In this document: positions 7,531 through 16,619 of the stretch, in pieces
How the letters are laid out: every line of letters begins with the position of its first letter
Numbering within the stretch: the first letter of the stretch is position 1
Assembly (NCBI GenBank): GCA_030372945.1
Contig: JAUCQD010000139.1
Span: 1-32,664 of the forward strand
Direction of reading: 5' to 3'
Source: Methanothrix sp.
GTDB lineage: Archaea > Halobacteriota > Methanosarcinia > Methanotrichales > Methanotrichaceae
Length of the DNA: 32,664 nt
Position numbers and translations under genes: made by a program
The notes under the pieces: model-generated
What the model was told of the DNA's origin: nothing
The model's input: only the letters and a program-made list of their open reading frames with translations
Databases searched by the model: none

Positions 7531-7983
7531 ATGGTTGGCAATGTAAATGTCGAGGCAGAGATGAAAGAGCAAAAGAAGCGCCGCCGCCTGAAGGTAGCCC
7601 ATCCCGAGCGCTGCATCGGCTGCCTGGGCTGCATGTTCGCATGCAGCAGGACTCGCACAGGCACTGTCTCTCTGCAAAACAGCGCCATCAAGGTCCAGAC
7701 CCAGGGCGGAATTGAAGGCGACTTTCGTGTGGTGGCATGCCGCGGCTGCGATGACGCTCCGTGTGCCAGAGCCTGCCCTGTGGACGCGCTGGAGCAGAGG
7801 CCTGACGGTGCCGTGGTATTTCACAAGGATCTCTGCATAGGATGCGGCAGTTGCGAGAAGGCCTGCTTGGTCGGTGCCATCACCATGGGAAAAGATGCCA
7901 AGCCCATAAAATGCATACACTGCGGAGCGTGCGTTGCCTTCTGTCCGCATGATGTGCTGAGGCTCGAAGAGGTATCTGCGTAG
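7531..7983 (+). CDS. Four-cluster [4Fe-4S] ferredoxin-like electron-transfer subunit (HycB/HydN type)
   Basis: 150 residues with sixteen cysteines in four groups: Cys28/31/34/38, Cys70/73/78/82, Cys102/105/108/112 and Cys128/131/134/138. This is the arrangement of HycB/DmsB-type iron-sulfur subunits that bind four cubane clusters. No signal peptide or membrane span is present, so it should be cytoplasmic. It lies 14 bases before an aldehyde:ferredoxin oxidoreductase gene, so it is most likely the electron acceptor or linker of that enzyme. The start could be the ATG at 7531 or the ATG at 7561, which has a GAGG site six bases upstream; either leaves all clusters intact. Confidence 0.9.
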   Translation: MVGNVNVEAEMKEQKKRRRLKVAHPERCIGCLGCMFACSRTRTGTVSLQNSAIKVQTQGGIEGDFRVVACRGCDDAPCARACPVDALEQRPDGAVVFHKDLCIGCGSCEKACLVGAITMGKDAKPIKCIHCGACVAFCPHDVLRLEEVSA

Positions 7984-7997
7984 GGGGTGTAGAGAAA

Positions 7998-9740
7998 ATG
8001 CTGCGAAAAGTTCTGTACATCGATCTATCCAGTAGAGAGTCCTGGATCGAGGAGAGATTGGATCTCTTCGAAGACTGGATGGGTGGCACTGGTGTTGGAA
8101 TAAAGCTGCTGCAGGAGGAATGTCCCGCAGGCACAGATCCTCTTTCGCCCCAGGCGCCCATAATTCTCAGCATAGGCCCTCTCAATGGGTTCTTTCCCGT
8201 GGCCACCAAGACGGTGGCGACCTTCAAGTCGCCGCTCACAGGAGAGCTGGGCGAGTCCTATGCAGGGGGAAGGCTTTCCCTGGCCCTGAGGTTCGCAGGG
8301 CATGAGGCAGTGGTGATCCGCGGCAGGGCAGAGCGGCCTGCGTATATCTCCATCAACGACGCAGACGTCAAGGTCAAGGACGCCACATCGATTTGGGGCA
8401 TTGATGCCCAGACCACAGGGGTGATCCTGCGCGAGCACGAGACTGGCGTTGGCAGGAGGAGCATAATTCGCATAGGGCCTGCAGGAGAGAAGCTTGTTCG
8501 CTTTGCTGGCGTTGTCGTGGACACATACAGGCACTTCGGACGCCTGGGCCTTGGCGCAGTCTTTGGCTCGAAGATGCTCAAGGCGCTTGTGGTCTCAGGG
8601 ACGGAGCACGCCGATGTCCCCGACGCCAGGAGGTATCGTGAGGTTTACAGCAGACTTTACAGCACCGTTGTGAAGACTGATGTGATGGAAAAGTATCACG
8701 ATATCGGAACATCTGTAAACATCAATGTGCTCAACTGGCTAAAAGGCCTGCCTACCAAGAACTTCCTTCTATCCAGCTTCTCCGAAGGCGAGAAGATCAG
8801 CGGCGAGATGTTTGCGGACAACTACCTCTTCCGCCGTCTCTCCTGTGCTGGGTGTCCAATAGGTTGCGTGCATATCGCAGCTTTAAAGTCTGCCTTCTCG
8901 ACGCACCACGAGTTCGAGCTGAGAAAGGTCTCTTATGACTACGAGCCAATCTATTCCCTGGGCTCAAACCTGGGAGTCTCCACAGCAGAGGGGATACTGA
9001 GGTTGATAGATGTCTGCGAGAGGATGGGGATGGATGTGATGTCCGCTGGTGTGGTCCTCTCCTGGGCCACAGAGGCCATGGAAAGGGGGCTCATCACAAC
9101 AAAGGAGACCCTGGACATACCCTTCCAGTGGAACAATGTAGAGGGCTATTCAAGAGCACTGGAGAGCATCGTCAGGCCTCCTAACGAGTTCTACTCTGCC
9201 CTGGCTATGGGCGTGGATTATGCATCCACGAAATATGGGGGCCGTGAATTCGCGATGGCCCTTGGCAAGAACGAGGTCTCAGGCTACCACACCGGCCCCG
9301 CATCGATCGTGGGCCAGCTCGTGGGCGTGCGGCACTCACACCTGGACAACGCCGGATACAGCATCGACCAGAAGGCTGCCAAGAGATCGATGGATCCTGA
9401 GATGATGGTGGACGAGATCATCAAGGAGGACAACAGTCGCGGGGTATTCAACAGCCTTGTGGGATGTCTATTTGCCCGTGGAGTCTACACTGAGGAGAAT
9501 ATCATCGATGCCCTGGGAGCTGTCGGCATCACAAAGACGAAGGACGACCTGCAAAGCCTTGGAAGGAGGATCTTCGAAGAGAAATATAAATTCAAAATTC
9601 AGGAGGGGTTTGACCTTTCGCATGCGCATATTCCCAAGAGGTTCTACGAGACCGTATCCACCCTTGGAATTGTAGCGCCAGAGACCGTGGAGGAGATGCT
9701 GCGACAGTACAAGAAGAAGAGAGGATGGGAGCCGGGCTAA
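7998..9740 (+). CDS. aor: Tungsten-dependent aldehyde:ferredoxin oxidoreductase family protein
   Basis: Members oxidise aldehydes to acids with a tungsten-bis-pterin cofactor and one [4Fe-4S] cluster, passing electrons to ferredoxin. The 580-residue length is normal. Residues 1-200 form the N-terminal AOR domain, with the GGTGVG and SYAGGRLSLALRFAGHEA segments that contact the pterin. Cys283, Cys286 and Cys290 (CAGCPIGC) plus Cys490 are the cluster ligands. A family-typical GYHTGP segment lies near residue 430. A GGGGGTG ribosome site precedes the ATG. It pairs with the upstream ferredoxin. The stop overlaps by four bases the stop of the convergent gene on the minus strand. The aldehyde used cannot be deduced from sequence. 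Confidence 0.93.
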   Translation: MLRKVLYIDLSSRESWIEERLDLFEDWMGGTGVGIKLLQEECPAGTDPLSPQAPIILSIGPLNGFFPVATKTVATFKSPLTGELGESYAGGRLSLALRFAGHEAVVIRGRAERPAYISINDADVKVKDATSIWGIDAQTTGVILREHETGVGRRSIIRIGPAGEKLVRFAGVVVDTYRHFGRLGLGAVFGSKMLKALVVSGTEHADVPDARRYREVYSRLYSTVVKTDVMEKYHDIGTSVNINVLNWLKGLPTKNFLLSSFSEGEKISGEMFADNYLFRRLSCAGCPIGCVHIAALKSAFSTHHEFELRKVSYDYEPIYSLGSNLGVSTAEGILRLIDVCERMGMDVMSAGVVLSWATEAMERGLITTKETLDIPFQWNNVEGYSRALESIVRPPNEFYSALAMGVDYASTKYGGREFAMALGKNEVSGYHTGPASIVGQLVGVRHSHLDNAGYSIDQKAAKRSMDPEMMVDEIIKEDNSRGVFNSLVGCLFARGVYTEENIIDALGAVGITKTKDDLQSLGRRIFEEKYKFKIQEGFDLSHAHIPKRFYETVSTLGIVAPETVEEMLRQYKKKRGWEPG

Positions 9741-10387
9741 TTTGCCTGCTTCCCACCATTGGGTTTCATATTATCACCCTTATTACCATCCTTGCTACCT
9801 TTACCCTTACTGTCTTTCTTGGATTTCTCGCTTGGATTCATCTTTTGACCCTTGATCATGCCCCTGCGAACCATTCGCTCCAGTATCATCCTCTTGACCT
9901 CGTCTTCGCCCACCGAAAATACCTCGCCGATCAAATCCATGGCCACCTCCAGCTCTCTTCCCACAAGATGATCGCTGTCGTTGGACCTTCCGGCAAGCCT
10001 GCATAGATGATCCAGGGGCTTTTCCACCAGCTCCGAGGAGTATTTGTCGGGCTCCTGCTTGTAGATCAATAGCATGCCAAAGATATGAGGATAAAGGGGC
10101 GTTGCTGGATTCAGACGAAAGAAGGTATTGGTCTTCTTCTTGGCCTCGGCGCGAGGCGAAGGCAGTATCCTGCGCTCCTTGATGACAACACCCAGACGTT
10201 CCAATTTATCCAGCTTGTTTACGAGCGTGGTCTGGTTCCAGAAAGGCCCCCCGCTCGTTGGCCCAAGCTCCCGCCAGATCGAATTGAGCTGAACAAAGCC
10301 GCCCTTTCGCTTCAGGTAGACCAAAAGAGATGCCAGCGCTGACTGGTCGCGCTGCATGGCACAGTATCTGGCAAACTCATCCAACAT
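9737..10387 (-). CDS. Winged-helix-like protein with lysine-rich C-terminal tail, unknown role
   Basis: I do not recognise this protein. From about residue 20 to 95 it has the helix-turn-helix and wing pattern of a winged-helix DNA-binding domain, with a basic wing (KERR, then AEAKKK). A helical region follows. The last 30 residues are low-complexity, rich in Lys, Gly, Ser and Asn, and probably disordered. I prefer the ATG at 10387, which has an AGGAAG site upstream; an ATG six codons earlier (10405) is also possible. It converges on the oxidoreductase gene with a four-base overlap of stop codons and diverges from the sugar operon at 10473. A transcription factor or nucleoid protein is a reasonable guess only. 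Confidence 0.75.
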   Translation of the reverse strand: MLDEFARYCAMQRDQSALASLLVYLKRKGGFVQLNSIWRELGPTSGGPFWNQTTLVNKLDKLERLGVVIKERRILPSPRAEAKKKTNTFFRLNPATPLYPHIFGMLLIYKQEPDKYSSELVEKPLDHLCRLAGRSNDSDHLVGRELEVAMDLIGEVFSVGEDEVKRMILERMVRRGMIKGQKMNPSEKSKKDSKGKGSKDGNKGDNMKPNGGKQAN

Positions 10388-10438
10388 TGCACGTACTTCC
10401 TGCATGCTGCTCTAAAGCCTTTTCGGTTTCTTTACAAA

Positions 10439-10450
10439 GCATATTTATTC
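10439..10450 (+). promoter_or_regulatory. Candidate TATA element for the surface-sugar operon
   Basis: GCATATTTATTC lies 23-34 bases before the ATG at 10473, so initiation near 10470 would give an almost leaderless message for that start, or a 15-base leader for the ATG at 10485. The same A+T-rich segment could serve the divergent gene at 9737-10387 on the other strand. Confidence 0.4.
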
Positions 10451-10472
10451 CACAACGCACCCAAGGAAAAAA

Positions 10473-11699
10473 ATGGTAATCACCATGCAAGCAATAGTTC
10501 TGGCCGCGGGCGAAGGCAGCAGGATGCGGCCTCTGACCAAAAACCTGCCAAAAGTGATGCTTCCAGTGGCCGGAAAACCACTTCTGGAGCATATCATCGT
10601 CAGGGCGCACGCTGCCGGAATAGAGGATTTCGTTTTAGTAGTGGGCTACGGTGCCAATGCAGTAAGATCGCATTTCGGTGACGGCAGCCGTCTTGGCGTG
10701 AAAATCGAGTATGCTGTCCAGGAGAAGCAGCTTGGCACAGGTCATGCCCTGATGGCAGCAGAGAGCAAGGCAGCCGACAGGTTCCTAGTTTTGAATGGTG
10801 ATGTGCTTTTAGATGTTCAGCCTTTGAAGGAGATGATCGCCCAAGAAGCAGCAGTCTCTGCCATCAGAGTCGATGATCCGAAGAGATATGGCGTCTTTTT
10901 GGAGGAGAATGGATACTTCAAATCTGTAATTGAGAAGAGCCAGGAGCCCCCCTCGAACCTGGCCAATGCAGGCATCTATCTTCTTCCAAGGAGCATATTC
11001 GATGCTCTGCGCCTAGCGCCCATATCCGAGCGCGGCGAGTACGAGCTGACCGATGGATTGAACCTGCTCGCAGTAAAAGAAAAGCTCAAAGTCGTCCTGC
11101 TCCCCAGCTGGCTCGAGATAGGCAGACCATGGGACATCCTTGCAGCCAACGAGGTCCTCCTCAAGGAGATGGAGGCATGTGTCTTGGGAGAGGTCGAGCC
11201 GGGCGCCACCCTGAAAGGGAGGGTTTCCGTGGGCAAGAACACAAAGATCATGGCAGGCGCGTACATTGAGGGGCCCGTTGTCATCGGCGATAACTGCAAG
11301 ATCGGCCCGAACTGCTATATCCGCCCGTATACATGCATCGGAGATGACGTGCGAGTAGGCAATGCAGTAGAGGTAAAAAACAGCGCTATTTTCGATGGCA
11401 CCAAGATCGGACATCTGTCTTACGTCGGCGACAGCGTCATCGGACGGTGCTGCAACTTCGGGGCCGGCACAATATGCTCCAACCTGCGGCACGACAAGGC
11501 CACTGTCAAGTCATTCATCAAGGGCGATAGGGTGGATAGCGGAAGGCGTAAGCTTGGTGCGATCATTGGCGACGACGTCAATACGGGAATTCATACTACC
11601 ATTTACACAGGCACAGTCATCGAGTCAGGGTACTGGGGGCTTCCGGCTGCAGTGCTGAAGGGACTGGTAGCCCCTCAGAAGGAACAACACAATTGCTGA
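10473..11699 (+). CDS. glmU: GlmU-like sugar-1-phosphate nucleotidylyltransferase/acetyltransferase
   Basis: Archaeal GlmU-type enzymes acetylate glucosamine 1-phosphate and couple it to UTP, giving UDP-GlcNAc. The N-terminal half is a Rossmann-like nucleotidyltransferase with the signature LAAGEGSRMRPLT and the metal-binding NGDVLL. From about residue 250 there are left-handed beta-helix hexapeptide repeats (VVIGDNCKIGPNCYI). It is the first gene of a seven-gene plus-strand run and would supply the UDP-GlcNAc used by the next five enzymes. The start could be 10473 (AAGGA five bases upstream) or the ATG at 10485, which gives the usual MQAIVLAAG opening. A purely UDP-glucose or dTDP-glucose enzyme is a less likely alternative. 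Confidence 0.88.
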   Translation: MVITMQAIVLAAGEGSRMRPLTKNLPKVMLPVAGKPLLEHIIVRAHAAGIEDFVLVVGYGANAVRSHFGDGSRLGVKIEYAVQEKQLGTGHALMAAESKAADRFLVLNGDVLLDVQPLKEMIAQEAAVSAIRVDDPKRYGVFLEENGYFKSVIEKSQEPPSNLANAGIYLLPRSIFDALRLAPISERGEYELTDGLNLLAVKEKLKVVLLPSWLEIGRPWDILAANEVLLKEMEACVLGEVEPGATLKGRVSVGKNTKIMAGAYIEGPVVIGDNCKIGPNCYIRPYTCIGDDVRVGNAVEVKNSAIFDGTKIGHLSYVGDSVIGRCCNFGAGTICSNLRHDKATVKSFIKGDRVDSGRRKLGAIIGDDVNTGIHTTIYTGTVIESGYWGLPAAVLKGLVAPQKEQHNC

Positions 11700-11749
11700 A
11701 ATTCACGATAAGGCTTTTCAATGAAGAGAAAACTAAAAAGGAGTTATTG

Positions 11750-12850
11750 ATGAGAGACATCATTTCCATAGCCAAGCCTGTTATTGGCGACGAGGAGATC
11801 CGTGCCGCTGAGGATGTGCTGCGGTCAGGGATGCTCACCCAGGGCGAGAAAGTCCTGCGGTTTGAAGAGGAGTTCTCAAAGTACCTTGGTGTGAAGCACT
11901 CCATTGCTGTGAGCAACGGCACCATAGCCCTGGACCTTGCCCTAAAAGCCTTCGACCTGTGTCCTGGCGATGAGGTGATCTCGCCCGCATTCACATTTAT
12001 CGCCACAGCCAACTGCGCCCTTTACCAGGGCCTCAAGCCGACTTTTGCAGATGTGGACCCCAGAACATTCAATATTGATCCCGAGGACTTAAAAGAGAGA
12101 ATAACTCCTCGAACACGAGCCGTGGTGGGAGTTCACCTCTACGGCCAGCCCTTCGATCTCTCGGCAGTTCAAGAGATCTGCGAAGACAACAACCTGATAC
12201 TCATAGAGGACTGTGCCCAAGCCCACGGTGCAGAGTTTGAAGGCAAGAAGGTGGGCGGATTTGGCACAGGCTGCTTCTCATTCTATCCGACGAAGAATAT
12301 GACGACAGGGGAGGGGGGCATGATAACCACGAACGATGACTCCCTGGCAGCACGTCTCCGCCTCCTGCGAAACCATGGAGACGCCGGAAAGTACAACCAT
12401 GTGACACTTGGCTACAACTATCGCATGATGAACATACAAGGAGCCATCGGCCTGGTGCAGCTCAAGAGGCTGGAGGATTTCACTGCCAAGAGGATCAGGA
12501 ATGCCGAGTTCCTAAACAAAAACATCAACATCGAGGGGATCACCACGCCCTTCAGGGCAAACAACGTTAGGCATGTCTATCATCAGTATGCGATAAAGGT
12601 TGAGGACGATCTTCCTGCAAAACGCGAAGAGCTCATTGCATACCTACAGGCAAACGGCATCGGATCTGCAGTGCACTACCCTAAAGCCGTGTACGAGCAG
12701 CCACTCTACAGAGAGCTCGGCTACACCGACGTATCGTGTCCTGTATCCGAAGATGTATCCCGCAGGGTCCTGAGCCTGCCAGTCCATCCCTCTTTGAATC
12801 AGGAAGATCTTGAGCGCATAGTGAGGGCCATAAACGGCTTTGAGGCGTGA
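11750..12850 (+). CDS. DegT/DnrJ/EryC1/StrS-family sugar aminotransferase (WbpE-like)
   Basis: This PLP enzyme transfers an amino group to a keto-sugar nucleotide, here probably position 3 of a 3-keto UDP-GlcNAc uronic acid. The 366-residue length is typical. The PLP-binding lysine is Lys182 in FYPTKNMTTGEGG; the cofactor-contacting segments SNGT (55-58) and EDCAQAHG (153-160) are present. The ATG at 11750 is chosen because a GGAG site lies six bases upstream; an in-frame TTG at 11693 would overlap the previous gene and lacks a ribosome site. Its stop overlaps the region of the next start. The neighbouring dehydrogenases and acetyltransferase point to the WbpE step. Confidence 0.92.
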   Translation: MRDIISIAKPVIGDEEIRAAEDVLRSGMLTQGEKVLRFEEEFSKYLGVKHSIAVSNGTIALDLALKAFDLCPGDEVISPAFTFIATANCALYQGLKPTFADVDPRTFNIDPEDLKERITPRTRAVVGVHLYGQPFDLSAVQEICEDNNLILIEDCAQAHGAEFEGKKVGGFGTGCFSFYPTKNMTTGEGGMITTNDDSLAARLRLLRNHGDAGKYNHVTLGYNYRMMNIQGAIGLVQLKRLEDFTAKRIRNAEFLNKNINIEGITTPFRANNVRHVYHQYAIKVEDDLPAKREELIAYLQANGIGSAVHYPKAVYEQPLYRELGYTDVSCPVSEDVSRRVLSLPVHPSLNQEDLERIVRAINGFEA

Positions 12851-12852
12851 GC

Positions 12853-13764
12853 ATGGACGTTGGAGTAATAGGCGTCGGGGCCATGGGCAAAAACCATGTG
12901 CGCATCTACTCCGAGTTGAAGGGGGTTGGGAATGTATACGTCTTCGACCCAATTGCAGAGAACGCCACGCGCGCAAAGGAGTTCGCAACTATCTGCAGCT
13001 CTGCAAAAGAGCTTCTGGGGGTAGTTGACGCTGTCAGCATCTGCGTGCCCACGAAATATCACTTTGAGACTGCAAAGATGGCGTTAGACGCAGGCGTGAA
13101 CTGTCTTATTGAAAAGCCAATAACTCTGACGGTCAAGGAGGGAGAGGAGCTCCTGGGGCTCTTGAGGGGCAAAGAGATCGTAGTAGGAGTAGGACACATC
13201 GAGCGTTTCAACCCCATTGTTGAAGAGATCAAGAAGATCGCTGACCGTCCTGACTACGTCTCCATCAAGAGGCACAACCCCACATCAAGCCGCATCACAG
13301 ATGCATCTGTCGTCGAGGACCTGATGATCCACGACATCGACATCGTCTTCAATGTGCTCTTCAAGGGCGAGGAGGACTTCAAGATTTACAGCGCAGGAAA
13401 CAGGAACGTCTGCGAGGCCATGGCCGTCTTTTGCGACTCGGTGGTCAGCATCTCAGCCAGCCGCCTATCCTCAAAGAAGTTCAGATCTCTTTACGTTGAG
13501 GCCAAGGACTTCACAACTGAGGGAGATTTCATGACTCAAGAGGTCTATGTCTATCGAAAACCCGGGAAGTGGGGCCTTGAGAACGAGCGCTACATGCAGG
13601 AGAACATCATCGATAAGGTTTTGGTGAACAAAGTAGAGCCGCTGAAAGTGGAGCTCAAGGCCTTCCTTGACTCGGTCAGAAGCGGCAAGAGCTTTCCAGT
13701 CACGCCCAAGGAAGCCCTGAAAAACCTCATGATCTGCGATGAGATCAGGAAGGGACTCAGGTGA
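12853..13764 (+). CDS. Gfo/Idh/MocA-family NAD-dependent sugar dehydrogenase (WbpB/WlbA-like)
   Basis: It probably oxidises the 3-hydroxyl of a UDP-GlcNAc uronic acid to the 3-keto form used by the aminotransferase. The opening VGVIGVGAMGKNH is a Rossmann dinucleotide-binding loop. CLIEKPIT at about residue 90 carries the family EKP motif with the catalytic lysine. DLMIHDIDI near residue 160 carries the conserved His/Asp of the substrate site. The ATG at 12853 has GAGG seven bases upstream; the GTG at 12847 would be too close. The gene follows the aminotransferase with almost no gap, and its stop overlaps the next start as TGATG. Confidence 0.9.
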   Translation: MDVGVIGVGAMGKNHVRIYSELKGVGNVYVFDPIAENATRAKEFATICSSAKELLGVVDAVSICVPTKYHFETAKMALDAGVNCLIEKPITLTVKEGEELLGLLRGKEIVVGVGHIERFNPIVEEIKKIADRPDYVSIKRHNPTSSRITDASVVEDLMIHDIDIVFNVLFKGEEDFKIYSAGNRNVCEAMAVFCDSVVSISASRLSSKKFRSLYVEAKDFTTEGDFMTQEVYVYRKPGKWGLENERYMQENIIDKVLVNKVEPLKVELKAFLDSVRSGKSFPVTPKEALKNLMICDEIRKGLR

Positions 13765-14351
13765 TGAGTTACTATGCGCACCCCACAGCAATCGTCGAGA
13801 GCGAGGCAATTGGAGAGGGCACGAAGATCTGGCACTTTGCTCATGTACGAAAAGGCTCAAAGATCGGCAAGAACTGCAATTTAGGGAAGAGCGTTTACAT
13901 AGACATCGACGCTGAGATCGGAGACAATGTGAAGATCCAGAATTTTGTCTCCGTCTACAGGGGCGTTCGAATAGAGGACGATGTATTCATTGGTCCCTCT
14001 GCCACCTTTACCAACGACCTTTACCCTCGCGCGTTCATATGGGATGAGGATCATGTGGTCTCGACGCTCGTTTGCAGGGGCGCAAGCATCGGGGCAAACG
14101 CAACACTTGTATGCGGCATAACTGTAGGGGAGTACGCCATGATCGGAGCTGGGTCCACAGTTGCCGAGAATGTGCCGCCCTATGCATTGGTCCTCGGCAA
14201 TCCCGGCAAGAGGATCGGATGGGTCTGCTATTGTGGCAGAAGGCTGGGAGATGTTATAAGAGAGGACACAAACAAAACCGTTTATAAATGCGTTGCATGC
14301 GGAAGGGAAATAGAGATCGGGGGGTTTTCTCGAGATGATAAAAAGTCCTGA
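13764..14351 (+). CDS. Hexapeptide-repeat N-acetyltransferase (WbpD-like) with a C-terminal cysteine cluster
   Basis: Residues 5-150 are left-handed beta-helix repeats, ending in NVPPYALVLGNPGKRIGW, a typical end for WbpD-type enzymes that acetylate the 3-amino group of UDP-GlcNAc3NA with acetyl-CoA. After it, Cys155/Cys157 (CYCG) and Cys176/Cys179 (CVACG) form a small zinc-ribbon-like tail, seen in other members of this group. The ATG at 13764 overlaps the preceding TGA. The end overlaps the start of the dehydrogenase gene by 17 bases. Order and overlap tie it to the aminotransferase two genes earlier. Confidence 0.88.
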   Translation: MSYYAHPTAIVESEAIGEGTKIWHFAHVRKGSKIGKNCNLGKSVYIDIDAEIGDNVKIQNFVSVYRGVRIEDDVFIGPSATFTNDLYPRAFIWDEDHVVSTLVCRGASIGANATLVCGITVGEYAMIGAGSTVAENVPPYALVLGNPGKRIGWVCYCGRRLGDVIREDTNKTVYKCVACGREIEIGGFSRDDKKS

Positions 14352-15534
14352 TGCTATTGCGATCATAGGCCTTGGCAATGCAGGCCTGCCCCTGGCAGCA
14401 GTTGCTGCTGACAGCGGGGTCAAGGTCATTGGAGTGGACCTAAACGAGGAGCGGTGCGTTCGCATAAACCAGGGGATAAATCCCATTCCCGAGGAGAAGG
14501 GCTTGGAAGAGCTGATAATGCTACATGGCGGCAAGAGTCTCCTCGCCACGCCGCGCTTTGAGGATGCCAAGAATTGTAGCACATTTATTGTAATAGTACC
14601 TCTCTTCGTGGACGAGAGCTATAGCCCTGACTTCACCGTTATGGAGAGGGCAGTTCGATCTTTGGGCAGGATACTGAAGAAGGGAGACCTGGTTGTCCTG
14701 GAGACCACCTTTCCGCCAGGCACTACAGACACTAAGATCAGGGCATGGCTTTGCGAGTCCAGCGGCCTTGAGCCGTCAGATTTCTTCCTGGCCTACTCGC
14801 CTGAGAGGATCATGACAGGATACAGCATCTCCCGTCTGAGAGAGTTTCCAAAAGTTTTAGGCGGCACAGATGAAGAAAGTGGCTTTAGAGCCTTTCAGGT
14901 TTATTCGAAGTTCATTTCGAATCTACATCTGGTCTCGTCCGCGAAAGTCGCCGAGATGATAAAGGTTATGGAGGGCTGTTACCGCGACGTGAACATAGCT
15001 TTAGCCAACGAGCTTTACAAGATATGCGAGGAGATGGGAGTTGACTTCTTCGAGGCCAGGGAGAACGCAAACCACCAGTTCTGCCATATACATCTGCCCT
15101 CCACTGGCGTTGGCGGCCACTGCATACCAGTTTACCCGTGGTTCCTGATAAAAGAGATGGAGAGGCGCGAGGAGTTCAGTCGCTGCCGCCTGCTACGCAC
15201 CTCCCGCGAGGTCAACGATGAGATGATCCTCTACTGGGCGGAGAAGATCATTCTGGAGTGCATGAAGCTCGACAAACCCCTTTCCATGGTGAAGATCTGC
15301 ATCAAGGGCATCACCTTCCGCGAGGGTGTGAAGGAGTTCTACCACAGCCGCAACCTGGCACTGGCAAGGCTGCTTTCAGAGAAGGGATTGGACGTCTACG
15401 CTGCTGATCCTTTGCTGTCGGAGGATATGGTGAAAAGCAAGGGGCTGAGGTATATCAGACCAGAAGAGGCTGACCTGATCTTCGACCCATTTGAGCTGAG
15501 GTTAACAGTTGCTGGTGGCGATTCAACAAGATGA
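14335..15534 (+). CDS. UDP-N-acetyl-hexosamine 6-dehydrogenase (WbpA/WecC-like)
   Basis: It oxidises the C6 alcohol of UDP-GlcNAc or UDP-ManNAc to the uronic acid with two NAD+. The N-terminal IAIIGLGNAGLPLA is the Rossmann loop. Lys210 and Asn220 in the central helix and Cys263 in GVGGHCIPVYPW are the catalytic residues. The 399-residue length is slightly short of the usual 420-435, with a brief C-terminal domain. A GGGGGG stretch serves as ribosome site for the ATG, inside the end of the acetyltransferase gene. Set in this cluster, the UDP-GlcNAc-specific WbpA role is more likely than WecC, but sequence alone does not separate them. Confidence 0.92.
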   Translation: MIKSPDAIAIIGLGNAGLPLAAVAADSGVKVIGVDLNEERCVRINQGINPIPEEKGLEELIMLHGGKSLLATPRFEDAKNCSTFIVIVPLFVDESYSPDFTVMERAVRSLGRILKKGDLVVLETTFPPGTTDTKIRAWLCESSGLEPSDFFLAYSPERIMTGYSISRLREFPKVLGGTDEESGFRAFQVYSKFISNLHLVSSAKVAEMIKVMEGCYRDVNIALANELYKICEEMGVDFFEARENANHQFCHIHLPSTGVGGHCIPVYPWFLIKEMERREEFSRCRLLRTSREVNDEMILYWAEKIILECMKLDKPLSMVKICIKGITFREGVKEFYHSRNLALARLLSEKGLDVYAADPLLSEDMVKSKGLRYIRPEEADLIFDPFELRLTVAGGDSTR

Positions 15535-16619
15535 TAGTAGCATCAGTTGTAGGAGCCAGGCCTAACTTCGTCAAGCTTGCCCCGGTATCAAGAGAGCTGC
15601 GAAAGAGGCTCGATGAGGTGATAATCCACACTGGACAGCATTATGATTATGAGATGGACAGGATCTTCTTCGATGATATGGGCATAGCAACTCCGGACTA
15701 TCACCTTGGCATAGGCTCGGGCAGCCATGGCCTTCAGACAGGAGAGATGCTAAAGAAGGTAGAGGAGGTCTTGATACAGGAGAGACCGGATGTCGTTATG
15801 GTATTCGGGGACACCAACTCCACCCTGGCAGGAGCACTGGCAGCGGCAAAGCTGCACATAAAGGTTGCTCACATCGAAGCGGGTCTCAGATCTTACGACA
15901 GGCGCATGCCCGAAGAGATCAACAGGGTGCTTGTGGACCACTGCTCCGATATGCTCCTCTGTCCGACAAGGACTGCCGTGGAGAACCTGAGAAAAGAGGG
16001 CCTCGTAAAGAACGTTCATCTGACGGGCGACGTGATGGTGGACGCCCAGAGGGACTGTGCTAAGATCGCCGAGAGCAGGTCGCATATTCTATCAGACCTA
16101 GGACTGAAGAGCAAAGAATACTATCTGGCCACTGTTCACAGGGCATCGAACACCGATGATCCGGAGAAATTCAAAGCAATCATCGAGGCGCTGGAAGAGC
16201 TGGGGGACGTTGTATTTCCCTGCCATCCACGAGCAGAGAAATACTTGAGAAAGTTCGGCCTGTGGGAGGATCTGAGCCGAAAGGTGCGGTCCATCAAGCC
16301 CGTTGGTTACCTGGATATGATATTGCTGGAGAAGAATGCAAAAAAGATCCTAACCGACTCGGGCGGGGTGCAAAAAGAAGCCTATCTGCTGAATGTGCCC
16401 TGCATCACCCTGAGAGACGAGACCGAATGGGTCGAGACAGTCGAGGATGGATGGAATGTGCTCGCCGGCCCAGATAAGGATGAGATCGTTCGCCTGGCCA
16501 GGGACTTTGAGCCGAGCCAAGAGCAGCGTGATGTTTTCGGAAAAGGAAATGCAAGCGCAAAAACCGCAGAGCTGATTGAGATGCTGGCTTCCGGTTCGCT
16601 TGAGGGAGCAAGATCTTGA
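15531..16619 (+). CDS. UDP-sugar 2-epimerase, non-hydrolysing (WecB/WbpI-like)
   Basis: It inverts C2 of a UDP-GlcNAc-type sugar through an elimination and re-addition of UDP. Family motifs are clear: VGARPNFVKLAP, GDTNSTLAG (Asp94), HIEAGLRS (Glu116), MPEEINR (Glu128 or Glu129) and DSGGVQKEA near residue 283. The 362-residue length is standard. The start overlaps the previous stop as ATGA. With the four preceding enzymes it could act as WbpI, giving UDP-2,3-diacetamido-2,3-dideoxy-D-mannuronic acid; simple UDP-ManNAc synthesis (WecB) is the alternative. Confidence 0.93.
   Translation: MIVASVVGARPNFVKLAPVSRELRKRLDEVIIHTGQHYDYEMDRIFFDDMGIATPDYHLGIGSGSHGLQTGEMLKKVEEVLIQERPDVVMVFGDTNSTLAGALAAAKLHIKVAHIEAGLRSYDRRMPEEINRVLVDHCSDMLLCPTRTAVENLRKEGLVKNVHLTGDVMVDAQRDCAKIAESRSHILSDLGLKSKEYYLATVHRASNTDDPEKFKAIIEALEELGDVVFPCHPRAEKYLRKFGLWEDLSRKVRSIKPVGYLDMILLEKNAKKILTDSGGVQKEAYLLNVPCITLRDETEWVETVEDGWNVLAGPDKDEIVRLARDFEPSQEQRDVFGKGNASAKTAELIEMLASGSLEGARS

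Noticed and set aside
6456-7691. 411-codon open frame on the minus strand opposite fbp
   Set aside because: It is the antisense shadow of a well-supported FBP aldolase/phosphatase gene, and its product has the low-complexity His/Gln/Leu-rich look of antisense frames. It also crosses the terminator and the ferredoxin start.
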